Shown here in pieces: positions 13,901 through 28,900 of a DNA stretch of 64,000 nucleotides. A program made the position numbers and the translations under genes. The DNA is from Dryococelus australis (taxonomy: Eukaryota; Arthropoda; Insecta; Phasmatodea; Phasmatidae): NCBI GenBank assembly GCA_029891345.1, contig CM056997.1:213691212-213755211 (forward strand), given 5' to 3'. Every line of letters begins with the position of its first letter. Within the stretch, counting starts at the first letter, position 1. The notes beneath the pieces are model-generated. The model was not told the origin of the DNA. It saw nothing but the letters and a program-made list of their open reading frames with translations, and made no database searches.

Positions 13901-16900
13901 ATGTAACATTCAAACTGATGTCTAAAGAAATTATTTCCCACATAATGAATGTTCCTAATTAATGAATGCTACTGAGAGTTGTGGAAGAGGTAAACAATAG
14001 ACTGATTTTGTGCTTATAGTTTTTCAATCTGTGATAAAAACAACACAGTTTATTTCAACTAATAGTCATGACTATTGAAAGAAAGTCAATGTATTTGAAT
14101 CCTGATTCCACATTCAATATACCGGTAGCTGACAACATTATGAAAGCCAGACAGTATGTTCCTATGTATGCTTGTAGTTTCACATACATGTACAGCTCGA
14201 CAAACTTTAGCGAAGCCCTGGGAAAAGTGTGAACTAACATTCTCCATCTCTCTCACACAACACCCCTCCCTGTTTTCCTCGTTTCCTTTCAAGCAGTAGC
14301 GAGCAAGCAGCCTTATCTACAACCTGTGTATACAGTCAAGTCAGTTATAAAGTGGTGTTAGTTGTTTCGCAACTCGTGCTTTATTCCATCCAGTTTCATG
14401 TCACGCTTATCTACCGCCATTGTACGCCGTAATGTGACTTGCAATACAGATATTTGTTATCTTTGGTGGATCACCTGCCAGTTCGATTCATTTGATGCTG
14501 GAGTGGTGCAAAGAAAATTGCAAAGAGTTTTATGTGATGAGAAAACTATATCCATGCTAAAAAACTTGCAGTAGTGTTGGCAAAATAAATTAATTCCAGA
14601 AGTAGGATTTTGCGAAGATTAATCAAATCAATGGGTTTCAAGTTCAAAAGATGTAAAAATAAGCAGTTATACTAATGGAAAAAACTAGATTGTCGTGTGG
14701 CATCCAAAATACCTTTGGACTATAAGGGAAACATGACAGAGAAGGACAAAGTAAATTAGCTGTAATATACCTTGATGAGACATGGATTCATTCTAATTAC
14801 ATTATAAACAAGTATTGGCAGCTTAATGATCTAGCAGGAATGAACAAAAACAACCATCCAGGCCAGAGATGAATTATAGTTCACACAGGTGGTGAAAATG
14901 ACTTCATTGAGGGAGCAAAGTTTATTTTTAAAGCCAAAACTAAAAACAGAGAATATGATGATGAAATGTTAGCAACACTCACGAAATGGCTGGTACTGAT
15001 TGTCCCTTGCATTTTGAACGAAACGTATGGGGAGGGCCTGCTCGCCTGTCTACTGATCCTCTCCCACACTAGGTGACCTCTTAATAATAGCGCTCTTATC
15101 ACCTCCACCCAGGGCTACACTTCATTTTGTCACACTGTAAAGCTAGTTCCAAGTGCCCTTACGAACTCATTACTCCCTAAAAGATTAACATTCAATTTAT
15201 CGAAAATTACAGATTTTTATTCACATATTTTAAAAGTACATCTTATTAAAAAGATTATTTTCTAATCAACTAGATTCCCCATGACACAACCTGCAATACA
15301 GTGATCTTCAACAGTAGCAGAATGTTGCTGAGAAATAAAAAGGAAGTCTTCCAAATGATCCTACATTATATTTAAAATCCCTTTTGACAGTACTTGGAAT
15401 GTAATAAGCAGTAACAAAAATTTACCAAAGCACCAACCATCCAATTAACATATGTCTCAGCACTTCTAATGCCAGTGTAACCTCCAACCCTTTATTTCAG
15501 ACACGAGTACCCTTGAGAAACTTTAGATCACTTCATTGTACAAAATTGTTCACACAGCTCCATATTTATAATAAACTTGCAGTCTACAGTACTTAATTGT
15601 TAAAATTCAGCATTAGTTTTTATCATTCAACATTGACATTTCTTAAATAAAAATTGTTCTAAGATACTTGTCAACTAGTTTGCAAAGTGTGGCGAAGACT
15701 AGAGCTGAAGGAACAGGGTAAGACCCCACATACATACATACCTCAGTGTATATGATGAGCGGTGTGACCCCCTGGCTGGTCCACGCACGAGCCCTCACCA
15801 CGGCCGCCGTGGGGCTGCGTGGGGTGGCCATCACCTGCACAAAATGAGGCTGGGGGTTCCCTGAGTAGCGCTCGATAGTGTACACCCACGTCCCCGTCTA
15901 CAACAACAACAACCACTGCCCCCATCAGCCATCTGCACACATCAACAGTCTGGCTTTAGCCCTACACTGTCAAGCACAGGATCACTAAAGATGGGGACAC
16001 TATGGTTACGGCAGCAACTAGAGCGCTCCCCTCTCACCAAGGCAATATGGGTTTGATTCCTGGTGAGGTCACTCCTGCAATTTCTTATGTGATTATCATG
16101 CTGGATGTTGCAGCTGGTGAGCTGATTTTCTCAGGAATCTCCCATTTCCCCCTCACCCTTGCATTCTGGTACATATCCATCTCGCTGCACCCTCATCAGT
16201 TCTCAAAATGTTATTAAGAGCCACCCAAATCACTCCACTACATTAAAGACAACATGTCCCGATTACGGTGCCTTTGAACCACTCGCATATCAACTACTAA
16301 TAATACCTTGGAGTTTCTTACGTACTTTCCATCACCAGAAATGTACTGTGGGACTAGAATACAAATTTACCTTCTGATTCTTACCATGTCGAGCTAGATT
16401 AATAAATTATTTATGTAATTGGCATGCTGTGAAAAGATATTAAGTTAATTGAATCTTGTAATAATACAGCATCCCACAACCAGAACTTTGACTCCTGTTA
16501 CACTGACGAGTGATGCATTCCTGCACAGTTGGCATGCACGCTCTACTTGCAACTTCGCCCCATAGTCAAGCACCAGCACTCAATTTGACAAGTCTTGATT
16601 GCATTAGTACAATAAATCACCTGCCTACAGGGTCCGCAATTATCACATCATGTCATGTGCAACTAAAGACACGTGGTTGGGGAAATTGTACTACCCACTC
16701 AAAAGCCGTCATGTGGTCGCCCTAACCCCAACACTGGATTTTCAATTCCTGACAAGCCATCACCACCTTTTGCCAAAGATTAGCAAGTTCCAAGATTTTC
16801 CACAAGATCGCAGCACCCAGTCAACTGGAGCACTACAGCCTCCAATGCCTCGCACCAAGGCGATAAGATATGTCAGCGCCTCCATCACAGAAGATAAGAA

Positions 16901-19900
16901 ATTGGTAGTGCTGCAACAAAGCCCTAATAAACAGCCCCTGCAGAGAGAGGCTAGAAACGCCCCCACTTCTCTGAAAGTCAACAAGCTGGGAATTTTACTA
17001 TTGATGCGTGTGCTTAGACTTAGTCAATATTGTTTTGGTGTGCGCTAGATCAGGCGTGCTCTGGTTAACAAATTATTTTCTGTGAGTTGTCATTCTGCTA
17101 GATGTTAACACTGGTCGGATAGGTTGGGGACTCTGTGGAAAATTGGGTGTGGATGGTAATGCAATTTGTCTTAACATTACACTAGCCCGTTCAGGTAGGG
17201 CAGACTTAACAAGGTATTCAGATACCTGTTTCCTGGACTCGGGTGCAGAAGCATGGGACCAGCAGTATCCTTGGCAGTGATGTGCGACGAATTACAGTAC
17301 AGAGTGGTAAAATACTTCTTGCTCCTCTCGGCACCTGCACTGCTCCTAAAGAAGGTGTTGAATAAGCCCAACCTGGCGTCACTCCCAGTGACCAGGGCAC
17401 GAGCAGCTGGATGGTAGTCGATGCAGAGCCTAATGTGTGTGGGGAAGAAAACAGGGATGCTGGCTGCAGAGGAAGGCCTCTCCAGGTCTCGGACGGATTG
17501 AACTCTCTCCCGTGGGGTGCCTCCGCAAGGTGCAGAGAGGTTACTGGCACACACTCGCTTAGCAGTAAGGAACTTCATCTTTTACTTCTCCCTTCGAGTT
17601 CCGTGCCTTTCCCCAAATGGCGTAGAAGCAGAATTGACACTTAAACTACCTCCTGGTGCTGTGTAAGCAGTTGATGGTACCCTAGATAAGTGTATAGCCA
17701 ACAGCAGTTGATAGCACGAACCCTGTGCTCCAATTAGTCATGCACCTTGGTGCACGAACCTGAAGAGGTGGGTCATGTGGGCCATCTTCATACTACTGTT
17801 AGGTGTGGTCCAGCAACGGTCGGTGCTCCGGCAGCTACAAAACGAGGGGGTGGCTGTCCTGCCCCTGTTGGATGAGTACCTAGTTGTTGGGACTCTACCT
17901 TTATATACAACAAGGTACATAGAACGGGTGGTCATTGAAAGTAGCGTGTGTTTACAACGTACAGATTCCTGAAGGGGATCTGCAGTCCTACACTATGGTT
18001 CGTACAGTTACAAAATCCGGTCTCCTGCTTGCCCCGTACAAGGGTTGAGTATCTAACAATCTGGAAGGAATCCATTTACCAGCAAGTAGCGGTGGCTGTT
18101 GAACCAGGAGGATCAACAGCGGAAGTGTGGAATGAAGTCTTACAGGCTTCTGGTGTTTTGAGCTTCTGGTAAGGTTTTGGTGGTAGAAGCTTCTGGTAGT
18201 TAATGGTAGAAGCCTCTGGAGACTCTGGTAGATGGTGTTAAAAATCTATGGAGGTTGCTGAAGATATAGAAGACCTGGTAAGCAGTAGAGAGCCATAGCA
18301 CAGAAGTGTTGAGGCGAGCTACTGGAGAAGATAACTAGCGTATTCTGCCGATCACCGCCTTATATAGTACTCTCGGCCAGCACATGCCTGTGCTGGAGTG
18401 GGGACTGTGGCGTGAACAGAATAGTGGGGAAATGCTTATCCCAATGCTTGTGATCGTTTCCCACACTGAGTCAGGGGCATTTTTTGATCTCTTGATTTCT
18501 CCACTCAGTAGGATTCGCCTGGCATGCTGATTGCCACAGGGTGCTGGTAAACAGAGTACCATTATCTGTTAGTATCGCCTGCGGATACCCCAGTGAGTGA
18601 ACCCCTCGGATTCCAGCGTTGGGGATGATTGGAATAGTTTCTTGGCTGGGTAAAGGAAATGCCTCAGCCCACCTAGAGAACTGGTTGGTTACTACCAGGA
18701 GGCAGCGATTACCTTTGGTGCTGCTCAGATATGGGCCCATCAGATCTGGAGCCACGTGTGTCCACACAGTCTTGGGTCTCCTGGGCTTTGCGGAGGGTGT
18801 AGACCTGGGGTAGGCTTTGCCTCAGCAGCACGTTTCGCAGTTGCTAATGTATTGCCGAACATCCCTGCACATTCCAACCCAGCTATATCTCGCCCATATG
18901 TCCGGAAGGGTCTCACATGTCCTGCTTGTGGATGACAGTGATGGTGTCAGCACATGTCCTTTCTTAATGATTGTGGAACCCATATTTTCTATGGAGCCAA
19001 GGGTTGCCCACTGCCAGCCCAGACAACATCTCTCAGTTCGAAGCAGTTGGGCTGCTGTTGCAGAAGTTGACAGATCTCTGAGTCCTCTTGATGATGCAAG
19101 GTGATTTGATGCCGGCTGATTTACAGCTGCGACAACCATCTGTTCCTTCGGACTTTGTGCTGCCATCAGAGGGAGGAGGGGGTAGGACATCTTCTCCCAA
19201 TCCTCTAAACTTGGATGACGAAATAGGGCATATGGCAAGTCATTGCTTTTTTCCGGGCAGCGTTGGACCTCGAAATTGAATTGTTAGAAACATGTCCTAC
19301 CACCCGAGTTTGGCTTTGACATTCCGGGATTCTCCTTCTGGCACCGCAATCTTCCAGTATCCTGACTCCATATCTAGAGTACTAAAGATTTTCACTTCTC
19401 ATATGTCTCGAAGGATATGGGTCAAGTTAATTGCAGGAGGAACTATTGGGTGTGTTACATCATATAGTGCCTTGTAGTTCATGCAGAACCGGAGTTTGCC
19501 ATTCTTTTTTTGTTACTAGAACTACATGAGAGCTATGGGGTGAGTTAAGGGGGCTCAACTATCCCTTGCTCCTTCATTTAGTTAACTTGCTCCATGAGCA
19601 GTTGACGCCTATGAGCGGATACCCAGTATGGTCTGTTATATACCAGGGCTTCCGTGGTGGCCCATATTTCATGTTGAATGGATCTGGTTTGTTGTAAAGA
19701 TGCCCCCTTGGCCAAAGGCACTGGCATGCTCATCCAAAAAATTCCTCAACTCTTAAAATCTGGATTCCAGAAATTCGTAATTCATTTTGCTGGGGTCTAC
19801 TGGTGTAGGTATTACAGCTTCAGGACTGTGTTCCCAGTTAACCGTAACTCGGTAATTGTTGCCTAGATGAACTTGCTGCTTCCCATGGTCTATGACACAT

Positions 19901-22900
19901 TTTTGTTGTCATAGCCAAGCATAGCAGAATGTAACAGCCTCAGTTAGGACTGGCGAGACCACAAATTCAGCCAGATTGGAATGCTTCTGTAAGCTTACGG
20001 TTAAGTTGATTTGACCGTCTACTTTGAAGGTTACATCCGGTTGGGCAATGCACACATTTTTCTGTGGTTGGAGATTGTTCCGTAATTGTTGGCATAGCAT
20101 GTTGCTTCTTAGAAATTTCCCATCCCAGCGGAATCTAACAGCGCTAAAACTTTTTTTACCATTAATCTCTACTTCTATGTGAGAGGTCGACAAGGAGAGT
20201 AGCTTCACCATTAAGCGCTGGATACAGGGCCCTGTTTTACCAGCTGTTGTGGCCTACTTCACATCCCGGCTTTGGCATTTCCTGCTTGCTGGCTTGACTG
20301 ATGGGTAGCGGTGGTGTAGTCTGAGTTGTTGCCTTACATGAAGTACCTCCCCTCATATTCAGTGGTCCTGTAGCCTTTCTGGGGCAATATTTATTTAAGT
20401 GGTGTCCTGGATAAAACCAGCAATTTGGTACGAAAGGCGTCAGTGGGTTGAAGGAGGTGTTTCTCCCTTTTGGATCGGGCGAAGGTGAATGTAACTTCAT
20501 TGCCTTAGTATTCCGTGGTTTATCCAAAGCTGCTTGTGCCTTGAAGTTCAGTTCAGCTTCCTTTGCATGCTATACCAATTCATTGAGACTTGATGGTTTT
20601 GGCATCAATAAGACGTTCCTCAGATTGGGTAAAAATATCCTACCGATCTAGCGGACGGAACTGGCTTCATTGCTATCTGGGAATATTCGGTGAAACACCT
20701 GTTCTTTACATCTAATAAAGATCTCTGCTTCTTCGGTGGGTTCCTAAACATTACTCTAGCCATCACCTCCTCACCGGTAAAGTTTGCTGCTAGACATTAC
20801 AGAATTGCTCCCATTCGGTGATGAACTCACTATAGCGTTCCCACCATTCCAAAGCTTTCCCGTTTAGTGGACTTGTGCACGACTGACCCATCGTATAGTT
20901 GGGATGTTGTTTTCAATGAACTATTTTTCACATTCGTTAGTGAAAGCTACTGGCTCAGGTTTTATGGAGTTATTAAAATACTTAACTATACATTTGAGAC
21001 TATCCATGACTACCCACAACTACCTGTGACTACTTGCTGCTACCCGTAACTACCTGCAACAACTTGCGACTACTTACGAATTTATAATACTAAGATAATA
21101 TTAAGATCCACTGAGCCACTGCGGCCCGACTTGATATATTTCTATCTACTGAGCCACTGTGGCCCCACTGGAGAGTGCTCTAGCCACTGAACCACTGCAT
21201 CCCCACTTGGATCGCTCTAGCCACTGGGCAATCTGCGGCCCCACTTGAGAATGTTCTAACCACTAGGCCACTGCATCCCCACTTGGGATTGCTCTAACCA
21301 CTGGACCGCTACGGCCCCACTTTGAATTGCTCTAGCCACTGAGCAACTGTGACCCCACTTAAAAATCTCTCTATCCACTGAGCAACTGCAGCCCCACTTG
21401 AAATGTCTCTATCCACAGAGCTACTGCAGCCCCACTTGGCATTACTCTACCCACTGGGCCTCTGTGGCTCCACTTGATATATGTCTATGCCCATCTTGAA
21501 GAATGTAGCTTTCTAACAGTGGAAGAATTACAAGAATCTGCCATTTGTAGTTTTGGAGATTACCAGAGATATATAAACAAATAAACAAACTCACTTTACC
21601 TCTTTACATTATTAGTATAGATTACTTCTGCCCATTTCCATATTTAAAAAAAAATACCTTCATTAGCAAATTTTTCCATAATTTGCAACATTTCATCTTT
21701 TATATCCTCCCATTATTCTTTTACTACTTTGACTGTTATATTATCTTAACCTAGTGCTTTCACTGAACCACTATTTCTTTTCCCCATATTTAATTCTTCT
21801 ATAATTTCGACGTTCTCCTCGTCCTCTCCCTCACACCTATCTAAAATCATCTCCTCTTCTACACTCATGTCCGGTATTAACTGACGCCGTCGGGTGAGAC
21901 ACGAGACAACAATGACACAAATACTTACTGGTAATTTGGGCGCCAGCGGTGCTTCCCAATCACAGCACTATTGAGACTCAGGGTTCTCGGGGATGTTGTA
22001 GGTTCTATGTGTCCGTCTCACCCGTGCGTACTTACAAACACATAGGCAATACTAAGCTTTTAATAAACATCACTGAAAATAAACAATTGATAAAACATAT
22101 GTGGCTAGGCCACTTTCACTACTGAATAAAAGAATTAAGTTCACTGTAGACTTGTTTTTATTGATATTATTCATACACATCAATGTGCCAATGAAATTAT
22201 TATCTTGGTCATGACTAGCCAATTCCGCTTGGATGTTCCCCAGCCCGTAATTAATCTAGCACACGCTTAGATGAATGATCTCACTGAGGTGCGTGAAAGC
22301 ACAGCCTTGACAAGGGAAGAGAGCCAACAGCCGCTAGGGTGGACTGACGGTTTTTCCCTGAAGATAGGACACCGTGAATTACAAATGAAAACCCTGAATA
22401 CATATTTACACATGTGATTATTCGGCATCACTAATGCAAACCAAACTCGTCGGGGCTCGCCCTCCAGTACGTGGGTAGTGTTGTGATGGCCTACACTTAG
22501 AGCCAGCTAGGACGGGAATAATTGCATCATACACTAATTACACAATTACATAGACCCTTGAATGATACATGAAATAAGATGGGACACTAGATGAATATTT
22601 ACAATAAACACACACATGTGTGAAAACAAGCTTAGATGGCGCGGATGCCGCTGCATGAAGTTTGTAGCGGACCACGTGGTGCAGCTGAAATTGCAATATT
22701 TCTGCGTGGAAACAGCAAACTAAATGCAGATAAAATATTATTCTTATAGTAGTGGTAGTAGTGGTAGTGGTAGTAGTGGTCGTAGTGGTAGTAGTAGTGG
22801 TGGTAGTAGTGGTAGTAGTAGTAGTGGTGGTAGTAGTAGTGGTAGTAGTAGTGGTGGTGGTAGTAGTGGTAGTGGTAGTATTAGTAGTGGTAATGGTAGT

Positions 22901-25900
22901 ATTAGTAGTGGTAGTATTAGTAGTGGTAGTAGTGGTAGTAGTAGTGGTGGTAGTGGTGGTGGTGGTAGTGGTGGTGGTGGTAGTAGTGGTAGTGGTAGCA
23001 GTGGTAGTATTAGTAGTGGTAGTAGTGGTAGTAGTTGTGGTAGTAGTGGTAGTAGTGGTGGTGATGTCCCTATATTTAATTGGTATGCCACGGTATGAAA
23101 AAAAAGAAGAGAAAAGATGTATTCAGTTCCAGCTATTGTTCACACTGTTATCTTTAAATGAAATTTATTTTCATTTAACAATAATGTTCGTACGCCAAGT
23201 TGTTTGAAACCAATCACAGTTGACAGCAGTGAACAACTACAGAAATGGGGAACTTGTTCATGAAAACAGGGTCAAGGTAGAAAGAGCGGGGTTCTATTTA
23301 TTGAACAAAGCGCCTGGTTTTGTTAAAGAGGTTGCTCAGGAGGCAAGGCGGAAGAATGTGACACATGAGAGCGACACGCGGTGGTGGCGCGAGGGAGTGG
23401 AGTTACTGCAAACAGATAACAAAAGCACGCTTCACACGGTCACGAGTCCGACTGCAAGCCTGCTTCACATGATCACAATATTTTTGCGATTTTTTGACGA
23501 TTACTCAAAAAGACCTCGTTATACCCGTGTTCTCGCTTTTGCAGCATTTGCTACAGCGGGACTCTACTATAATTCACATATTGTACAAAATTGTGTTGTA
23601 TTTTTGTGAATTATTATTGTTTTATTGCTTGCTAGGAAGTATTTTGTGTTTTTTTTTTTTTTTTTTTTTGCATATTCGAGTACGAATGTATGCAAAGTTG
23701 GCCAGTAGATTTATCACCATAAACAAAAACATATTTTACTTTCCATCACGTGTGTTAAGGCCATAGATGATATGAAAAACAAAACAACAAACATAACACA
23801 AGATTGCACTGTTTAACAACGATACAAGCGAAAAACTTGTGACACGAGTAATCTGCTGACCAAACAAGGTTACGACGCCATTTTGAGTGTTGTTTCCTAG
23901 TTGAGAAAACAGGCTGGCCAACCTGGGAGTCCAGAAGTTCTCTGCTCTATGCAGAATTGCCAACAATCCATTAACAAATAATCCTATATACACTCTAAAC
24001 AGTCATTTTGAGTGAACATTCTAGTGCATGACCCTGCAAACGTTTATTTTTTCATTAGGAAAACCCGCTGTTGTAGTGTGTAGCATTGCAGCTAGATATA
24101 TATAATTAGCATATTCGGGAAGTATTTCAATTGTCTATATTTCAGTCAAGGATAGTAATTTATGTAATATTTGAAAGGTCGTGTTAATGACAACTTGTTT
24201 GTATTTCTGAAATTTTTGTTTTTCCAAATTTATTATTTTTCTTTCCTCATTTTATCAGTAGTAACAGACGTCAACAACAGACTTCAAGCGTATCTTTTCC
24301 TTTTCACTGGGTTAGTAAACTAAAAACATTGCCACCGCAAGGCACAACATGGTGAAACGAGGATAATTACAGAGGTCACCTTGACCGACTGCTTGAAAAC
24401 AATATGTTTTCAATGAGGAAACGTTCAACCAATATATAGGGAAGCATGACCTTTCTCGGGTATCACAACAGTTCGTCGTAGCACAATCGATTGTCGGCTG
24501 TCAGTCGGACAGCCTGCAACAAATGATCATGTTACTCGCACCGACCATCGCCCGCGACTGTAACCTTCTTTGGTATTTCAGACATTTCTGTTCAAATATC
24601 TATTAAATTTATTTTCCGTCGGTGCGAGGAGTCAATAGGGCGCTGGGAGAGAAAAGTAACAATTCTCTCTCATCTTCGTAACTCAAGTGAGAAGTTTTGT
24701 TTTATGAAGGCTGCCATTCTGTCTGGTGTTTTTTTTCTCGTCAGCTGTGAGTGTCAATAGTTTTTTTTTGCAGAGACGACAATAAATCTCCAGTAAATTT
24801 TAACTTCTTCTTTTATTTATTTGCAATCCTGGTATCAACAAACTTTCATTATTATGTAGTCAAAGTATCCAAATCATGCTGAGCTAGTTCGTTGGTGTTT
24901 ACTGAGAACTATGAGAGAACAGAAAAACAGTAACCTGTTACAAGTGGCACCCTACGTGGGGCATGGATTTCTACACGCGCCCTGCGACGTAGAGAGTGCC
25001 GACATTCATCCTCATCAATTACAATTATTCATTCAAGAACCTGCCAGCCCAGCTGTCGCTGGAGCATCAGAGTTTTCATCAATCATGTTCCAGGGTGAGT
25101 GTAACTACGTCAACCTCAAACTTCCAACAACAGAATCCAGTTGACACACCGCCCACAGTTTCCAGTCAATGAACGATAATACAAATAAGTTGCAGGTAAG
25201 AACAATATTGTAAAATTCTTATGTCAATCATTTTTTGTTACTAATATCAGTCATCTAGGTATGCTTTGTCATTTCTTTTTTTTTTGTAAGCCGATTGTAA
25301 GGAACAATAATTATGCAGGTTAGGAAATATTAACACATGATGTAAAAGGCACAAATGAGTGATCAGCTAAGTTTAATCTTACAGTTAGTTATAGAAAATG
25401 GGGCAGAACTATACCAGTTATTTAAAACTACACAGATATCGAGGCTACATTAAATAAAAACACCAAAATTGTAACAGAATGTAAGATTGTCCTAAATGTG
25501 AAACCAACAGATTTTAGGGAAGAATGTGTAACTAATTCAGATCAGTGTGTAAATAATACCGTATAAGTGCCAAATGTTTCCACTAGTGCAAATAAAATTG
25601 AAAATGGTCAAAATAAAGTAGAAATTATAGAGTACAACTGCCGCAATTTAGAAATTGAGGCAAGTGAATTTCACGTAGTACAACAGAAAATTTGGGAGGT
25701 TAATCCCAGAAAAACCCTCAATGAATTAAATTTTAGGTTATGTTCAGCTGTTACTTTTCACGAACCGAGGGTAATTTCAAATATTTGCATTTTTTGTGCC
25801 ATTGCTGATACCACAACCACAATAGCACAGTATCATTCAGAGGAAAGTGGGGGGTTCAATAAGGAAAAATACAGTTGTGTACTAGGTAAATTTATTAGTG

Positions 25901-28900
25901 ACAATGTTGAAAAAAGTGCACCTAATATGATTAAGTAGTGTCAATGAATGCATAAATTTTTTTTGTAATGTATTGTCTTTGTATAAGTTAAAGTTAAAAC
26001 AGTAGTAGGTTACAATTTATGTAAATACACAACGCCAACTGGCATGTCTCATTGCAGCCCTGGGGTTAAAGAGTAACATGAAATTGTAGGATACTGGTTG
26101 ATCTAACCTAATGTTTGGGTTATGGTGTATAAACGAGACAAAATTATCTTAATTATATAATAATTGTAAACATGTGAAGGTATAAACTAGATACCTGTTA
26201 CTGTAATTGATATAACCAACTTTGAGTTTAGAGTGAAACCAAATGTGATGTAATTTGTTATTATTTTATTAGTGTTTATCCCTATAATGTTAGTTTATAA
26301 TGTATTATCTTTTGTAATTGAACTCGAGAAAGTTTTATTGAAACTGGTTAACAGAAAGTAACGTGACTATTTTGTTGCAGTTAAATTTGTTAAGGCTAGG
26401 CCAAATGTGATTAATCTGAAGAATTTTTGTAATAACAATTTGCCATCTCGACATTTGACCGAGTTCATGAAACATCAAAAAATGGAGCGAAGTAATGTCT
26501 TTTGTGAAGAAGAGTAGGATGATATAAACTTACAATTACGAGGTTTTCTAATACGAAAGGGATTAGAAAGTTTAATGATTATTAAAAGTGATAATTTAAA
26601 ATACAGTAAGAAACTGTATAAGATATGCATATTTGTTTATAAATTTGTTAACGAATTATATTTGAGTGATAAAAAGTTTCATAATTTACTTTACCTATGC
26701 ATCAAACATACAGGTGTTTTATTATATTATTATAATTGAAAGTAAGGGTGTATTGTAATTAAATCAAAGCACAGTATGTTTTGTGTCATGAATTAATTTT
26801 TTTAATAATTTTATAAATTTATTTTGATCATTCTCAAGAAAGGTTGCTTGTAATTTGATGTGTATTACGTGTTGGTTTTGAAAAATGTTGAGATATGTTG
26901 CAGATTAATTTTGAAAACCAAGAAAAAAACAGTTTAAATGTGTACTTTGTTATAACGATAGAATGTGAACTTGTGTAAATATTGCTTCTGTTTATGATGT
27001 CCATGTTTAAGAATGAAACTATTTTGCAACAAACGGGATAGTTTTGAAGTAAATGAAAATTAATAAAATTTAACACTGTACATCAAATCAAAGGTTCTTT
27101 TTTTTGGCAACGAATAAAGGTTGCGGTGTTGAGTGTTAAGTATTTAAGAACATAGAGATGAAGTGTGGAAAGATTGCTCCAGTGTGTATAATGTCCTCGG
27201 ATCTTAGCAATAAGAGAAAGTTTTTGGGTGTGACAGGTCTGATTCCATTTTAGTTAACACTGACCTAGACATTAAGGTGTTTAAAGTACATGTGGCAGTG
27301 ATTGTTATAGTTTTTGGGCTAGGCCTCGATGGCCTTATATTGTTTTTTTTTTGTGTGCTGATCCAAACACGGAATTAAAGTAATATTGAGCAAACCTAGA
27401 ATCAACATGGCATGTGTAGTGGGTGCCACCTCGACTTTAGCTGGGAAATAGTAACTTTGAAATAATTAAAATGGTTTTATTTAAACTAAATGTAATAAAA
27501 TTTGATTAAAAAAAGATTATTTTCAAATAAAATACGTAAATACTGCGAACAATATTTTGAAATATGATTATCATAATTTTAGGGAATTTTATGTAGCGAC
27601 TAATGAATCAGGTACAGAAAGTCAATGTAACATTGTAATGACTTCGAAAGATGTATATGATGTGCACCAAATTTTTGTAACTAATTATTATTATTACTTT
27701 GTGGAATAAAGTAATGGAATGTATTTTACAGTCGTACAAACTTCGTATTCACTGAAAGTGAATGTACTATTGTATTTCATTGAAAAGGAACATGTATTGT
27801 ACACCACAATTTGGTATCATGATATGATTAATTTACTTTATGTGATAATGTAATATGATGTATTTTATTGTAACAACTTTGTATGTGGATGTAAAACCAT
27901 GTAATGAAATAATTTATCTTACAAAAGATGGAATTGCAGTCCAACCTTCATACAGTCGACATTCATGTAGGTTTCGATTTGGGACAGGTTTCTTCGAAAT
28001 CTTCCCCAAACCGAGGGGGGTACTGTAGCATTGCAGCTAGATATATATAATTAGCATATTCGGGAAGTATTTCAATTGTCTAATATTTCATGTAATTATT
28101 GAAAGGTCGTGGTAATGACAACTTGTTTGTATTTCCGATATTTTTGTTTTTCCAAATTTATTATTTTTCTTTCCTCATTTTTCATCAGTAACAACAGATG
28201 TCAAACCCATCTTTTCCTTTTCACTGGGTTAGTAAACTAAAAACATCACCACCGCACGGCACAAGATGGTGAAACTAGGAAAATAACAGAGATCACCTTT
28301 GGCTGACGTGACCGACTGCTCGAAAACAATATGTTTACAAGGAGGAAACTTTCAACCAATATATAGGGAAGCACAAACTTTCTCAGGTATCACAACAGTT
28401 CGTTGTAGCACAATTGTTTGTCAGCTGTCAGTCGGACAGCCTGCAACGAGTGATCATGTTACTCGCACCGACCAGCGCCCGCGATTTTAATGTTCATACA
28501 AGGCTCTTTTATTATTTTTTTTAATTGGTGCTTTCGAATTGTGTATAATTTGATTACATTAGTCTCCAAGGAATTTTTGCAAAGAGATAACAATTGATAA
28601 AAAACACCGCTTTTCAATAGATCAATTTCAGGTTTTACGAATAAAGTGACACCTCTCAAATTATGTATGTCTCTATAAAGAGTAAATAAAAAATTGGAGC
28701 AATTCTCATGCAGAAACCTGCTTTTTTGTGGCAAGAAAATAACAACTATTTTAAATAAAAATAACACGTACATTTTCAAGTGTCTACTGATGTGAAATCA
28801 TCAAGATGTAAAGCAAACACAGTACAGTATTTCTTTGACTTTTGCAGAGTTCCAGGTTAACAGGGAGTGAACCGCAGACGAAAAGTGCACCCACCTCATT

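Noticed and set aside
22752..23207. 151-codon poly-Val and 115-codon poly-Leu/Pro frames
   Set aside because: Translation of a GTA/GTG trinucleotide array; every frame is low complexity.
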